Source: DAOTTX01 sp034437515
GTDB taxonomy: Bacteria > Chloroflexota > Anaerolineae > Aggregatilineales > Phototrophicaceae
NCBI GenBank assembly: GCA_034437515.1
Contig: DAOTTX010000245.1
Span: 13,201 to 77,200 of the forward strand
Direction: 5' to 3'
DNA: 64,000 nucleotides
The notes under the pieces are model-generated. The model searched no databases. It was given only the letters and a program-made list of their open reading frames with translations, and was not told the DNA's origin. Below, in pieces: positions 8,102 to 16,727 of the stretch (positions are counted from its first letter, which is position 1; each line of letters starts with the position of its first letter). The position numbers were made by a program, and so were the translations under genes.

Positions 8102-9289
8102 CTAGAAGCCTTCAGGGATCGTCACCGTCGGCTGCGTCGGGATCTGGTTATCATCGGTGTACCAGGTCGGCAGACTAAGTTGGCTATTTGCTGGCGGGTT
8201 ATTCGTGCCGGGTGGGGCATTGTTATCCCCTGGGCCACTGTTGCAATCCGGCAAGAACGGGGGACAGTTGGTACTGCCGTCGTCGCCGGGCGGGGAGCTG
8301 GTGTCAAACGGTGGGCCACCGCCGCCATTGTCCATAGGCGGGCTGTTGCTATCGCCAAACGGCGATGCATCCGCGACCCGTTGCCCATCGTTTTCAACCT
8401 GTTCAGTGCCGACAAAATCCGCGAAGACGTAAGCCGTGCTGCCCTGGTAGCGGATGCTAGTCCATTGACCGCTGTTGCCTTCGACTTCGATCTCGGTGCC
8501 GGGTTCGATCTGACCGAGAATGTCACAGGTTGTCTCCGCACAGGAGAACACGCTCACCGGTTGACGACCGCCGATCACACTGACCGTGCTGGTGAAGCTA
8601 CCGCCACCAAAGGGGGAGCCACCGCCGCTGTTATTTCCGAAAGGCAGGCCGCCGCCATCATTGCCGGGGGCGCTACCGCCGCTAAAGGGATTGCTGTTGT
8701 TGTTTACATCGAACGGCAAATCGCTATTAGGGCCGCTGTCGCTGCCACCGGACGAACTGCCATCACCGAACGGTAAGCTGCTATCAGCTTCGGGGCTGCT
8801 GTTATTTGTATCAAAAGGAAGATCGCTGTTTGGGCTGCTGGCATCAGGATCTTCTTCGGCAGGGGCACCGGCGAAACCGGGGGGGGCATCTTCACCGGCG
8901 CTGTCGTTCCCTACCGGGTTAAATGGCAGCGAGCCATCAATGTCGGTATTAGCCTCAGCTTGCTCGAAGTTCGGGGCACTGGGGGCTTCCGCAATCGTGA
9001 ACGGCATACTGTTTTCTGGCGCGCTGTTTTCTGGCGCGGTATCTGCTACCTCACCGGGGTTGTTGTCGTTATTGGGTTGGGATGCTGCGGGTCTCGAACG
9101 CGGCGCAAGCGTTGGGATGCTGGCGCTGGTTTGCGGTGCGAGAGCAGCATTGTTGTTCGCACGCGCACGCAAAGTCGGAACTTCACGCGGTTCTTCGACC
9201 TGACTTGCCTCACCACCGCACGCCGCGATCACACAGGCGATCAGCAGCAAAATGATTGCGGTGTTTATTCGTGATGATTTGTGTGGCAT
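8102..9289 (-). CDS. Lipoprotein with xPF repeats and a bacterial SH3 domain
   Basis: A 395-residue envelope protein of unknown role. The signal sequence ends in a lipobox (VIAACGG), so it should be lipid-anchored outside the cytoplasm. I chose the ATG at 9289, which has AGGGA at good spacing, over an upstream start at 9316. Residues from about 35 to 240 are low-complexity, rich in Ser, Gly, Asn, Pro and Asp, with recurring SLPF, DLPF, GLPF or SPF units. An SH3_3-like domain follows (about 235-295): VSVFSCAETTCDILGQI, then a turn, then TSIRYQGSTAYVFADF, a fold that often binds cell-wall or peptide ligands. A second disordered, xPF-containing tail ends in a Pro/Thr-rich stretch. A terminator follows. 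Confidence 0.85.
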   Translation of the reverse strand: MPHKSSRINTAIILLLIACVIAACGGEASQVEEPREVPTLRARANNNAALAPQTSASIPTLAPRSRPAASQPNNDNNPGEVADTAPENSAPENSMPFTIAEAPSAPNFEQAEANTDIDGSLPFNPVGNDSAGEDAPPGFAGAPAEEDPDASSPNSDLPFDTNNSSPEADSSLPFGDGSSSGGSDSGPNSDLPFDVNNNSNPFSGGSAPGNDGGGLPFGNNSGGGSPFGGGSFTSTVSVIGGRQPVSVFSCAETTCDILGQIEPGTEIEVEGNSGQWTSIRYQGSTAYVFADFVGTEQVENDGQRVADASPFGDSNSPPMDNGGGGPPFDTSSPPGDDGSTNCPPFLPDCNSGPGDNNAPPGTNNPPANSQLSLPTWYTDDNQIPTQPTVTIPEGF

Positions 9290-9563
9290 GTATATCCCTA
9301 GTCGTCTCGTGAACATCTTGCTTAGAAATATCGTAACATCATTCCGAAGCCGGAATATAGTACGAATCTCACAATTAACCCTTATTTTACAACTGTATAG
9401 ATAACTGTGGGGAAAAATTCACAACTTTTTAGAATTCATTACATCAAACCACCGCCGTTTCCGTGTATAATTTAAGAAATTGTTAAATACAGTTTAAATA
9501 AGTGACGAATTACTTAACATTGTGCCGAATTTCACAGGCATGAGATAGAGAGGATGACAACCT

Positions 9564-10004
9564 ATGAACGCAAAGAATACCCATCAAATTATGAGGATTG
9601 CGACGCATTTGCTGGAAATGACCGCGACATTTCAATCTGCTTATGGCAAGGGCTACCGCGTCGGCCCTGGCGATGCGAAAGACACCTGGGCGTTATATTA
9701 CGACATCTGTAAGGCACAGACCGCTATCGCACGGCTGCTGGACCCACAGGTGTTAGAGGAACCCCATTCCTTGTACGGTGCCTGGTGGGAAAAGTCCGAC
9801 GTCCCCGCGCTTCACCTGACTCATGCGCTGGTGGGGCAAGCCGGGCATTTGATCGCCGCTTGTGCTTATGCTGATGCACAGTCACCCGCCACCGGGAAGC
9901 ACCCCCACGCGCTACTGGCGACCCAACGGGTGATCGCCGGGATGCTGCAACCGGCCGCTCTGCTGCTGGCACAGGACGGGTTGGTCGAGCAGAATGCGAG
10001 TTAG
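9564..10004 (+). CDS. Hypothetical helical protein
   Basis: A 146-residue protein without recognisable family. It is predicted soluble and mostly alpha-helical, with an amphipathic start (HQIMRIATHLLEMTATFQ) and long Ala/Leu-rich helices. There is no signal peptide. A GAGAGG ribosome site precedes the ATG, and a TATAAT hexamer lies about 95 bases upstream at 9466-9471, without a good -35 partner. A strong terminator closes the unit after the stop, so it appears to be monocistronic. Function unknown. Confidence 0.75.
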   Translation: MNAKNTHQIMRIATHLLEMTATFQSAYGKGYRVGPGDAKDTWALYYDICKAQTAIARLLDPQVLEEPHSLYGAWWEKSDVPALHLTHALVGQAGHLIAACAYADAQSPATGKHPHALLATQRVIAGMLQPAALLLAQDGLVEQNAS

Positions 10005-10024
10005 CCGCTTGCGTGTAACGGCAT

Positions 10025-10055
10025 AACGGGTCATCGTGACGGGTGACCCGTTTTT
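10025..10055 (+). terminator. Intrinsic terminator after the helical hypothetical gene
   Basis: Arms 10025-10033 (AACGGGTCA) and 10044-10052 (TGACCCGTT) form a 9-bp perfect stem running into a run of five T residues. Confidence 0.85.
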
Positions 10056-10122
10056 GATTCTGCGACATTGAAGCATGGCTAACGTTATTGCAAATGATGG
10101 GCAAGCGTTCTTGTGGAGAGAT

Positions 10123-11631
10123 ATGGCAGCAACACAGGCAACAGAAGAAGTGGCTACGACGTATACCGCGTTCGCGCCGTTAGTGCTGGTCTTTCTGGGC
10201 GGCGTCAATCTGGTGTTGACCCAGTGGATACTGGTCAGAGAATTGACCACAATGCTGCTGGGCAGCGAGTTGGTCATCCTGTTGGTGACGGTGGTCTATT
10301 TCGCCGGGCTTTCCATCGGATATAGCGTCTCCGGGTTTGTGCGGCATGGTTGGTTGCTGCCGCTGGGCGTGGTCGCGCTACTGCTGAATTTGACGCTCCC
10401 GGTGTGGCTGCGGCTGGCGGTCGCCGGGCTTGACGCGCTGGACGCCTACGGACTGGCTTTTTTTGTGTTACCGGTGGCGGTGCCTTTTGTCGTCTCCGCG
10501 TTTTTCAGCATTTTTTTACCCCTGCTCGCGGATACAGGCGCGGCGCGGCTTTCCACATTGTATGCCGTCGAAGTCACCGGATCGGTCGTCGGCGTGCTGG
10601 TGCTGGTGGTCTTCGGGATGATCGGCTTGACGGCGGTGCTGGCGGTGTTTGCGGTGGTTCTGCTGGGGCTTTTGTGGACGTTGGGACTGCGGCGGGATGT
10701 GTTTGGGGTGTTGGTCGCGGTGGCGGTCGGCTGGTTGGTCGCGTTCCCGGTAGTGAACGACTGGAGCAACGCGGTATGGTTCCGGCAAATCCAACGGTTG
10801 CCCGCCGGGACGACCACCCTCTTCACCGGGTACAGCCCTTACCAGAAGGTCGATGTGCTGGAAGCACCGGACGGCAATCGCTATCTTTTTCTGGATGGTC
10901 TGGAACACTTCGGCTCTTACGGCGGTCGCTGGCTCAACATTATGATGGGACGCATCCCTGCCTCGTTGATTCAACCGGAAAACGCGCTGGTGCTGGGTGC
11001 CGGCTCCATGCAGATGGAATTGATGATCGCCAATTATGCCGAGCATGTGACCACCGTCGAGCTTGACCCGATGGTCGCCGAGGCCAGCCTGGAATACCTC
11101 ACGGCGTACAATTTTATGGATCGGTTGGAAAACCGCACGATCATCATCGACGATGCCAAACATCACATCGCCACGACGGACGCGACCTATGATCTGATCG
11201 CCACCGATTTACCGGGTGCGTTTATGATCCAGACCGGGGCGTTGTATACCGTACCGGTTTACGAGAACATCACCGAACGGCTGAGGCCGGGTGGGGTTTT
11301 CGTGGTCAACCTCACCGGGGATTTTGAACCGGATGCTGTCGTGTCACGACGAATCGCCGCCTCGCTGCTGGCTGTTTTCGATGAGGTGATGGTGGTGACG
11401 TCGCGCTCGGCGGGTTGGAGCTTCGCTTACGCCGGGGACGACCTGCCTTTCACCACAGACGAGGTACGGCGGGCGATTGAGGTCGCCGGAGAAACGCAGT
11501 TCGGCATCTTTGAAACGGACGCCGTGCGTGCCATCGTCGGGGATGCGCAGCCGATCACACCGGATTCGCTCGATCTGGTGTTATATTCAAGTTGGGATCG
11601 CGTCTCGGATCGTATTGGAGTAGATGATTAA
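10123..11631 (+). CDS. Membrane spermidine-synthase-like methyltransferase-fold protein
   Basis: About 502 residues in two parts. The N-terminal ~240 residues contain seven hydrophobic helices. The C-terminal ~230 residues have the spermidine/spermine synthase fold: a nucleotide-binding loop LVLGAGSMQMELMI, the acidic VTTVELDPMV strand, an IIDDAK turn and the DLIATDLPG active-site region. The family includes aminopropyltransferases and many proteins of unproven activity fused to membrane domains, so I do not call it SpeE. I prefer the ATG at 10123, with GGAG just upstream, to one at 10075 that lacks a ribosome site. The stop codon overlaps the next gene's start (TAATG), so the two are translationally coupled. 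Confidence 0.8.
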   Translation: MAATQATEEVATTYTAFAPLVLVFLGGVNLVLTQWILVRELTTMLLGSELVILLVTVVYFAGLSIGYSVSGFVRHGWLLPLGVVALLLNLTLPVWLRLAVAGLDALDAYGLAFFVLPVAVPFVVSAFFSIFLPLLADTGAARLSTLYAVEVTGSVVGVLVLVVFGMIGLTAVLAVFAVVLLGLLWTLGLRRDVFGVLVAVAVGWLVAFPVVNDWSNAVWFRQIQRLPAGTTTLFTGYSPYQKVDVLEAPDGNRYLFLDGLEHFGSYGGRWLNIMMGRIPASLIQPENALVLGAGSMQMELMIANYAEHVTTVELDPMVAEASLEYLTAYNFMDRLENRTIIIDDAKHHIATTDATYDLIATDLPGAFMIQTGALYTVPVYENITERLRPGGVFVVNLTGDFEPDAVVSRRIAASLLAVFDEVMVVTSRSAGWSFAYAGDDLPFTTDEVRRAIEVAGETQFGIFETDAVRAIVGDAQPITPDSLDLVLYSSWDRVSDRIGVDD

Positions 11632-12158
11632 TGTGGGAACGTCGATCATTTCCGTTCATCGTCGGTTTGCTGCTGGGCTGGATACAAACCGGTCTGTTCT
11701 TCCAATTTTCGTTTCTGCTGTCGTCCGGTTTTGGGACGTACCTGCTCATCACCATTAGTTGGTTAGTCGGCAGCGCGTTCGGCGCGGCCTTTGCCGACCG
11801 GCTGACCTTCCCATTGCAGCGTTTCCTGCTGTTGATGCTTGCCGCTTATGGCGGTGCCGGATTGCTGGTGGTGCTGCTGCCCTTCCAGATGACGTTCTGG
11901 CCGTTGTATATGATCGTCATCGCGCTGATCGGCATTTACCCCGGCATTTTCTTCGCCCGGATGGGCACGGCGTACCCGGCACGGGCGCTGTTCCTGCTGG
12001 AAAACAACGGCTTCATCACAGGTGTGGTGGTGTGTACCCTGCTTTTCATGGTTACCGGGCGGGTGGTCTTGTGGGCGGTGCCGGTGCTGCTGGTGGCGGT
12101 GCTGTGGGTTCAAACCGGGCGCTTACTCTCGGCAAATACCACGCAGACCGACTCATGA
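11631..12158 (+). CDS. Integral membrane partner of the spermidine-synthase-like protein
   Basis: A 175-residue protein with about five transmembrane helices and almost no soluble part. It starts within the stop codon of the preceding gene. In membrane-fused spermidine synthase relatives, hydrophobic helices flank the catalytic domain. The simplest reading is that this gene encodes the C-terminal membrane bundle as a separate chain. The short tail (LLSANTTQTDS) is polar. No enzymatic motif is visible. Confidence 0.75.
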   Translation: MWERRSFPFIVGLLLGWIQTGLFFQFSFLLSSGFGTYLLITISWLVGSAFGAAFADRLTFPLQRFLLLMLAAYGGAGLLVVLLPFQMTFWPLYMIVIALIGIYPGIFFARMGTAYPARALFLLENNGFITGVVVCTLLFMVTGRVVLWAVPVLLVAVLWVQTGRLLSANTTQTDS

Positions 12159-12182
12159 CGCCTGGCCTACGCTTGCCCACTT

Positions 12183-12201
12183 CCCCCCATTTCTAGGGGG
12201 G
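12183..12201. repeat. C6/G6 palindrome
   Basis: Six C residues (12183-12188), a 7-base loop and six G residues (12196-12201) form a compact GC hairpin after the membrane protein gene. There is no T tract, so it may be a weak terminator or a small dispersed palindrome like those at 40836 and 46768. Confidence 0.5.
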
Positions 12202-12205
12202 CGAG

Positions 12206-12233
12206 ATGACCTCCCGGTGCGGTACAATATAAA
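12206..12233 (+). promoter_or_regulatory. Candidate promoter of the PPC-domain gene
   Basis: ATGACC (12206-12211) and TATAAA (12228-12233) with a 16-base spacer lie 35 bases before the start codon. A nearby TACAAT overlaps the same -10 area. Confidence 0.3.
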
Positions 12234-12268
12234 GTATAAGAGCAACCCTGTTAGGCAAAGGAGTCCCC

Positions 12269-13117
12269 ATGTTACGTAGAGGTTTATTGTTTATATTGAT
12301 GCTGCTGTTGAGCCTGTCATTTGCCGGGATCGTCGCGGCACAGGACGAGGAAGAAGACCCGAACGTCTTCGCCCCGCCGGTACTCACCAGCGGTGAACAG
12401 TTTGTCGATTCGGTTGAGAGTATCGCCCAACCGAAATTATATACGTTCCTCGGTAGCGCAGGGGATACGGTCACGATCACCATGCAGCAAGAAGAAGGCT
12501 CCATGTTAGACCCCTACCTCGTGCTGCTGGGCAATGCCGGTGAGGTCTACGCGAACGACGACGACTCCGGGTCGGTGTCACTTTCCGCGCAGATCAGCGA
12601 GTTTGAACTGCCTTTCGACGGTGCGTATTTCGTGCTGGTGACCACCTACAACGATCTGATTCAAGGCGGTCTGCCAATCGACGCGCAACAAAACGACGAG
12701 CCGTTGCTTTACACGATCAGCCTGGAAGGGGCGACACCTCCCGATGGATTTGACACGGAAGAACTGGATTACTTCGCGGTCGAGGTCGGCCTGGATGACG
12801 CGGTACTGCTCGAAGTTACACCGGATGAGGCGGTCTACTACGTGAACTTCCTCGGCAACGCGGATGAAGTCATCAACGTGGTCACCGAAAACAACGGCGA
12901 TGACTTTGTGACGACACTGCTCTATGTGTTCGACCGATCCGGTGAGCGCATCGCCGCCGCCAGTGGCGACAACGACGACGATTTCTACGCCGTGATCGAA
13001 GGACTCGAACTGCCGGAAGACGGCATTTACTTTATCTTCGCCACCGCCCGTGATTTCTTCCAATCCACCAACCAGAGTTGGAGCGGCGACGGCGAGTTCA
13101 TCTTCGTAATTGAGTAG
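12269..13117 (+). CDS. Secreted protein with PPC-type beta-sandwich domains
   Basis: A 282-residue exported protein. The signal peptide (LLFILMLLLSLSFAGIVAAQ) ends near residue 24 and is followed by an acidic linker. Two repeats resemble the bacterial pre-peptidase C-terminal (PPC) domain: about 45-150 (LYTFLGSAGDTVTITM, DPYLVLLGNAGEVYANDD, DGAYFVLVTTY) and about 165-282 (YFAVEVGLDDAVLLEVT, TLLYVFDRSGERIAAASGD, DGIYFIFATARD). There is no protease domain, so it is a stand-alone PPC protein, probably an adhesive or binding module. A perfect AAAGGAG ribosome site is present. A long perfect hairpin follows the gene. Confidence 0.85.
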   Translation: MLRRGLLFILMLLLSLSFAGIVAAQDEEEDPNVFAPPVLTSGEQFVDSVESIAQPKLYTFLGSAGDTVTITMQQEEGSMLDPYLVLLGNAGEVYANDDDSGSVSLSAQISEFELPFDGAYFVLVTTYNDLIQGGLPIDAQQNDEPLLYTISLEGATPPDGFDTEELDYFAVEVGLDDAVLLEVTPDEAVYYVNFLGNADEVINVVTENNGDDFVTTLLYVFDRSGERIAAASGDNDDDFYAVIEGLELPEDGIYFIFATARDFFQSTNQSWSGDGEFIFVIE

Positions 13118-13137
13118 TTTTACACCCGCAAATTTCT

Positions 13138-13178
13138 ACCGCCAGGACGCCAAGAGTTCAGCTTGGCGTCCTGGCGGT
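13138..13178. repeat. Perfect 17-bp inverted repeat (REP/MITE-like hairpin)
   Basis: Arms 13138-13154 and 13162-13178 (core GCCAGGACGCCAAG/CTTGGCGTCCTGGC) are perfectly complementary around a 7-base loop. The stem is unusually long for a terminator and no T run follows on either strand. It may still stop transcription, but it looks more like a dispersed palindromic element. Confidence 0.75.
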
Positions 13179-13205
13179 TACCCCGGATAGAAAAGTATAT
13201 GAATT

Positions 13206-13823
13206 ATGATTACCACCAATAAAACCAAACACAGTTCCGCGAACCCGATCATGCGTTATGCCATCGGCAACCTGCACCGCACCGTGCGCGATCTGCTGCC
13301 GGTGACCGCGACTGAGGTGCTCGAGGTCGGCGTGGGCGAGGGCTTTTCCGCACAGGATGTGCTCGGCGACCGCGCCGAACTACGTAGCTACGGCGGTGAC
13401 CTGCACATACCGTCCGTTGATGAGGCGGCGAGCCGCTACACACCGATGCACTACAGCGTGTTCGACGCCAAACATCTGCCGCTTCCGTCGAACAGCGTCG
13501 ATCTGATTTACTCACTCGAAGTGTTGGAGCACATCCCGCAACCAGCGGAAGCCGTGCGCGAGTTCATGCGTGTGGCGCGGTCGAACCTGCTCATCAGCGT
13601 GCCTAACGAGCCGGTCTTTCGCATCCAACGGATGATGCAAGGCAAAGGGTTAAGTGCGTGGGGTGATCATCCCGAGCACGTCAATCACTGGTCATTGGGC
13701 GGGATGCAGCGGTTTCTACAGTCGCAAGGGTTGCGTGTGATCGCGGCGACGTCTCCTCCGCCGTTTGCCTGGAGTGTGATTTTATGCGAAGTGCCCCACG
13801 CCGAGAGGGCGGCGCGGGGCTGA
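13206..13823 (+). CDS. Class I SAM-dependent methyltransferase
   Basis: A 205-residue enzyme of the Methyltransf_11 type. Motif I is EVLEVGVGEG (about 38-47), the acidic post-I strand contains YGGDLHI, and motif III is VDLIYSLEVLEHI (about 98-110), typical of small-molecule and ubiquinone-like methyltransferases. The C-terminal part (WGDHPEHVNHWSLGGMQRFL) probably shapes the acceptor site. No Shine-Dalgarno is evident before the ATG; an internal Met at about residue 16 is an alternative. It converges on the hydrolase gene after it. The substrate is unknown. Confidence 0.85.
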   Translation: MITTNKTKHSSANPIMRYAIGNLHRTVRDLLPVTATEVLEVGVGEGFSAQDVLGDRAELRSYGGDLHIPSVDEAASRYTPMHYSVFDAKHLPLPSNSVDLIYSLEVLEHIPQPAEAVREFMRVARSNLLISVPNEPVFRIQRMMQGKGLSAWGDHPEHVNHWSLGGMQRFLQSQGLRVIAATSPPPFAWSVILCEVPHAERAARG

Positions 13824-13829
13824 TAGGTG

Positions 13830-14978
13830 TTACTCGTCGTCCGCGTCGGTGTCCATCTCCGGTTCGGCGGTGGCTTCGGTGGCTTCTTCCATGCTCATCT
13901 CCGCGCCTTCGACCAGTTCCGGTTCTTCGCAGTCGTCGCAGGCCAGCGTTTCGACTTCCTCACCCGCTTCGAGATCGGCGACCCATTCAGTGAACGGCAC
14001 CCCATCAACCGCGTAGACGTAGAACTCCGGCAGCGTCAAAATGGTATGCACGTCCCCACCAGCGGTGTAGTAGGCGAAGTCCTCAACGGCGGCTTCGATG
14101 TCGGCGAAGTTCGCAGAGAGCAGGCCGGGCAGGTCGGCATCCGGTATACCGGTCAGCGCGAGGAAGTCCAACTGTACCTCGTCGTTGGCGGTGTTGTACT
14201 GCGTCATGCTGATGTCGGGGTATTCCTCACCGACCTCGATGTAAAATGCCTCGAAGTCGAGTGTTTCCAGCGTGTAATCGGCATATAGGTCAGAAGTGAT
14301 GTCCAGCGTGTTCCAGGCACCGAAGATCACCGGTGCGGCTTCCGGTGTACGGTAGCCACCCGCGCCATCGCCCAGCACTTCGATGCGGGCTTCGGGGTAG
14401 GCTTCCGCGACGTACTCGGCATAGAACGGCGACGGGATGGCCCCCGCGCTGCTGCCCGCGACAAAGACCGTTTCCGGTGATTCGTAGTTGGCGAACGTCC
14501 AATCTAACACGGCGGAGACGTTGTTGAAGCCGTTATGTTGGATGGTCACTTCACCCGCGCTGGATTCATACGTCGTGCTACTGTTGCCGATGTGGACATC
14601 CGCCGTACAGTAGGGGATAAACACCATGCTATAGTCCATGAAAGGGTTGGCCTCGTTGGTGAAGTCGAAGATGCCCGATGCGTTGGCGGGGTTGTCACTT
14701 TCATCTACAAACGGGTCGTAGGTCGGGTTGACGCTGAGATCACAAATATCCCCGAACCAGCACGCGCCCCCCCCCTGTAAGTAGACCATCAGGTTTTCTC
14801 TCTCGTTGGGATACACGAAGAACGAGAACGGCGTATCGTTAGAGCAGACGGTGTCCCCACCCGGCGCTAACATGTGCCATTCGCCCGCTTCAAGGTCATC
14901 GACAGTAGGCAGTTCTTCCTGTGCGGAAAGCGCAAAGGTGAGCACAAAAACCAGCAAAATTGGAACTAATCTTTTCAT
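13830..14978 (-). CDS. Secreted pectin-acetylesterase-family hydrolase
   Basis: A 382-residue exported alpha/beta hydrolase-like esterase. The signal peptide (LVPILLVFVLTFALSAQ) ends near residue 20. Motifs fit the pectin acetylesterase/VtpJ-therm family: the oxyanion segment YLQGGGACW (about 67-74), the nucleophile motif FVAGSSAGAIPSP with Ser177, the following GDGAGGY and a late GGDVHTIL that should supply the catalytic His. Family members deacetylate polysaccharides or act on other esters; the substrate cannot be read. The last ~30 residues are acidic and repetitive, possibly a wall-interacting tail. Convergent with the methyltransferase gene, six bases apart. Confidence 0.85.
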   Translation of the reverse strand: MKRLVPILLVFVLTFALSAQEELPTVDDLEAGEWHMLAPGGDTVCSNDTPFSFFVYPNERENLMVYLQGGGACWFGDICDLSVNPTYDPFVDESDNPANASGIFDFTNEANPFMDYSMVFIPYCTADVHIGNSSTTYESSAGEVTIQHNGFNNVSAVLDWTFANYESPETVFVAGSSAGAIPSPFYAEYVAEAYPEARIEVLGDGAGGYRTPEAAPVIFGAWNTLDITSDLYADYTLETLDFEAFYIEVGEEYPDISMTQYNTANDEVQLDFLALTGIPDADLPGLLSANFADIEAAVEDFAYYTAGGDVHTILTLPEFYVYAVDGVPFTEWVADLEAGEEVETLACDDCEEPELVEGAEMSMEEATEATAEPEMDTDADDE

Positions 14979-15056
14979 GATCTTTCTCTTTAATTAAGTA
15001 ACCAAAAATTTTGAACTTGCGACACCTATCATAGCACGTCTCGCTGATGTATGCAC

Positions 15057-16568
15057 TTATTCCCGCACCGTCTCGACCTCGGTCGTCGTGTTATAGTCCA
15101 GCGGTGAATCGCTCATCTCCTGCCCGGCTTGCAAGGCGGCTTGTAGATCATCGGCAAGGCGGTTGAGGTTGTTGGACACGGTGCTGACCATGCGTGTGTT
15201 GGTTAGACTCTGCTGCGTGATGCGCTCCACCCGGTCGATATGTATGGCGATCTCCTCTAAGCCGTCGGCCTGCTGGCGGATGACCTGGTAGATCGAGCGT
15301 ACCGCTTCGTTGGTCGTGCTGACATTTTGCGCGAGTTGCCGCATGATTTGATCCGCGCTGCGGGTGACGGTAACGCCGACATCAACGTCATTTTGTCCGG
15401 CTTCGGTCGCGGAGATCGTCTCCTTAACCGCACTCTGAATCTCCGCGAGGATGCCGCGCACCTGCCCCGCCGCTGTGGTCGATTGTTGCGCCAATGACCG
15501 CACCTCATCCGCGACGACGGCGAAGCCCCGCCCATGCACACCGGCGCGTGCCGCCTCGATGGACGCATTCAACGCCAGCAGGTTGGATTGCGTGGCAATC
15601 TCACTGACGGATGTGATGATCTCATCAATGCGGCGGGTGAGCTGCGCCAACTTGACGATGGTGCCGCCGATGGTCTGCACCTGCTCGCGGATTTGCTCCA
15701 TACCGGTGATGGCCTGCTCGATGGCCTGTTTGCCCTGCTGCGAGATCTCGTCACTCTCCTGTGCGGTCTTGCTGATCTCGCGGGTGTTCTCGGTAATGCG
15801 CTCGGTCTGCACGAGGAAGTCATCCATCATGTGATTGGTCATCTGGATGACTTCGGCCTGTTCTTCCGCGCCGCTTGTCTGCTGCCCGGCGACCTCCTGC
15901 ACAGCCTGTGCGGAACGCACCAGCCCATCGACCGTCACATGAATACGCATGGAGAGGTCAAGCAGTTCGGACGACCCCAGAATCGGGATGCGCATGTCCT
16001 GTGTTTCGGTGAAGCGCGGTTCCTCCGCTTCGGCGGGTCCCAGTGCTGGGCGCAGCCGCCCGGCGAGGAACGTCGCCTGCCCGATGCCGAACATGCCCAA
16101 CCCGAATAGAACCGTCTGGGCGTTTTCCGCCACCATGCCACTGATGACCGCCCCCGCCGTCGCGCAAATCCCGATGATGGCGGCGTAGGTAAAACGAGCG
16201 TCGGCGCTGGTCGGCTGACCGATCAAGCCGGGTGCGGCTGGCACCAGCGAAAGGCCGATCAGCGTGAGCCACAACGTCCATGCGCCGGCATCCGGCAGCA
16301 CCAATAAACCGAAGCCCGCTACCATCCCCCCGGCGAGGTGGGCCAACCGGCGCAGCATCCCACGCGGCAGCGGTACGACCTGTGTCGCGGCGATGCCGAC
16401 CGCCCCCATCGACAGATACATCCCGGCGACAAACACCACCGCGCCCGGTGAATCCTCGGTGATGAGATGGACGATAAGCATCAATAAGCCGGTCAACAGG
16501 GTGACGACGGCGGTCAGCGAAAATTGTTGGAAGAACTGCACACTTAGAAGACGGAGACGAGTTCGCAT
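15057..16568 (-). CDS. Methyl-accepting signalling protein with an integral-membrane sensor domain
   Basis: A 503-residue chemoreceptor-type protein. Residues 10-175 contain about six closely spaced transmembrane helices with no extracytoplasmic ligand domain, and no obvious HAMP domain follows. The C-terminal ~290 residues are a long coiled coil. Its tip has the MCP signalling signature (SNLLALNASIEAARAG, then GFAVVADEVRSLAQQ), so it should dock CheW and CheA. No che or flagellar gene is in the window. The ATG at 16568 is likely; an in-frame GTG at 16577 is possible. A good promoter lies about 75 bases upstream. It could serve taxis, type IV pili or a non-motility signal pathway. Confidence 0.88.
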   Translation of the reverse strand: MRTRLRLLSVQFFQQFSLTAVVTLLTGLLMLIVHLITEDSPGAVVFVAGMYLSMGAVGIAATQVVPLPRGMLRRLAHLAGGMVAGFGLLVLPDAGAWTLWLTLIGLSLVPAAPGLIGQPTSADARFTYAAIIGICATAGAVISGMVAENAQTVLFGLGMFGIGQATFLAGRLRPALGPAEAEEPRFTETQDMRIPILGSSELLDLSMRIHVTVDGLVRSAQAVQEVAGQQTSGAEEQAEVIQMTNHMMDDFLVQTERITENTREISKTAQESDEISQQGKQAIEQAITGMEQIREQVQTIGGTIVKLAQLTRRIDEIITSVSEIATQSNLLALNASIEAARAGVHGRGFAVVADEVRSLAQQSTTAAGQVRGILAEIQSAVKETISATEAGQNDVDVGVTVTRSADQIMRQLAQNVSTTNEAVRSIYQVIRQQADGLEEIAIHIDRVERITQQSLTNTRMVSTVSNNLNRLADDLQAALQAGQEMSDSPLDYNTTTEVETVRE

Positions 16569-16642
16569 GGCATCCACTTGATCTATTCGAAAGACTCTCT
16601 CAATATTGTACTCGAAGGGGCGGCGGCGGGGCGAGTTGGGGT

Positions 16643-16671
16643 ATTATAACAATCTCTAGCAAGGATGTTCA
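16643..16671 (-). promoter_or_regulatory. Sigma70-type promoter of the methyl-accepting protein gene
   Basis: On the minus strand TGAACA (16666-16671), a 17-base spacer and a perfect TATAAT (16643-16648) lie about 75 bases before the start codon. This is the best-matching promoter I found in the window. Confidence 0.6.
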
Positions 16672-16727
16672 GCAAACCGGGTTAAACTAGGTAGCAGGTC
16701 TTTAGATGCCTTCGGAAGGGATAGTTA

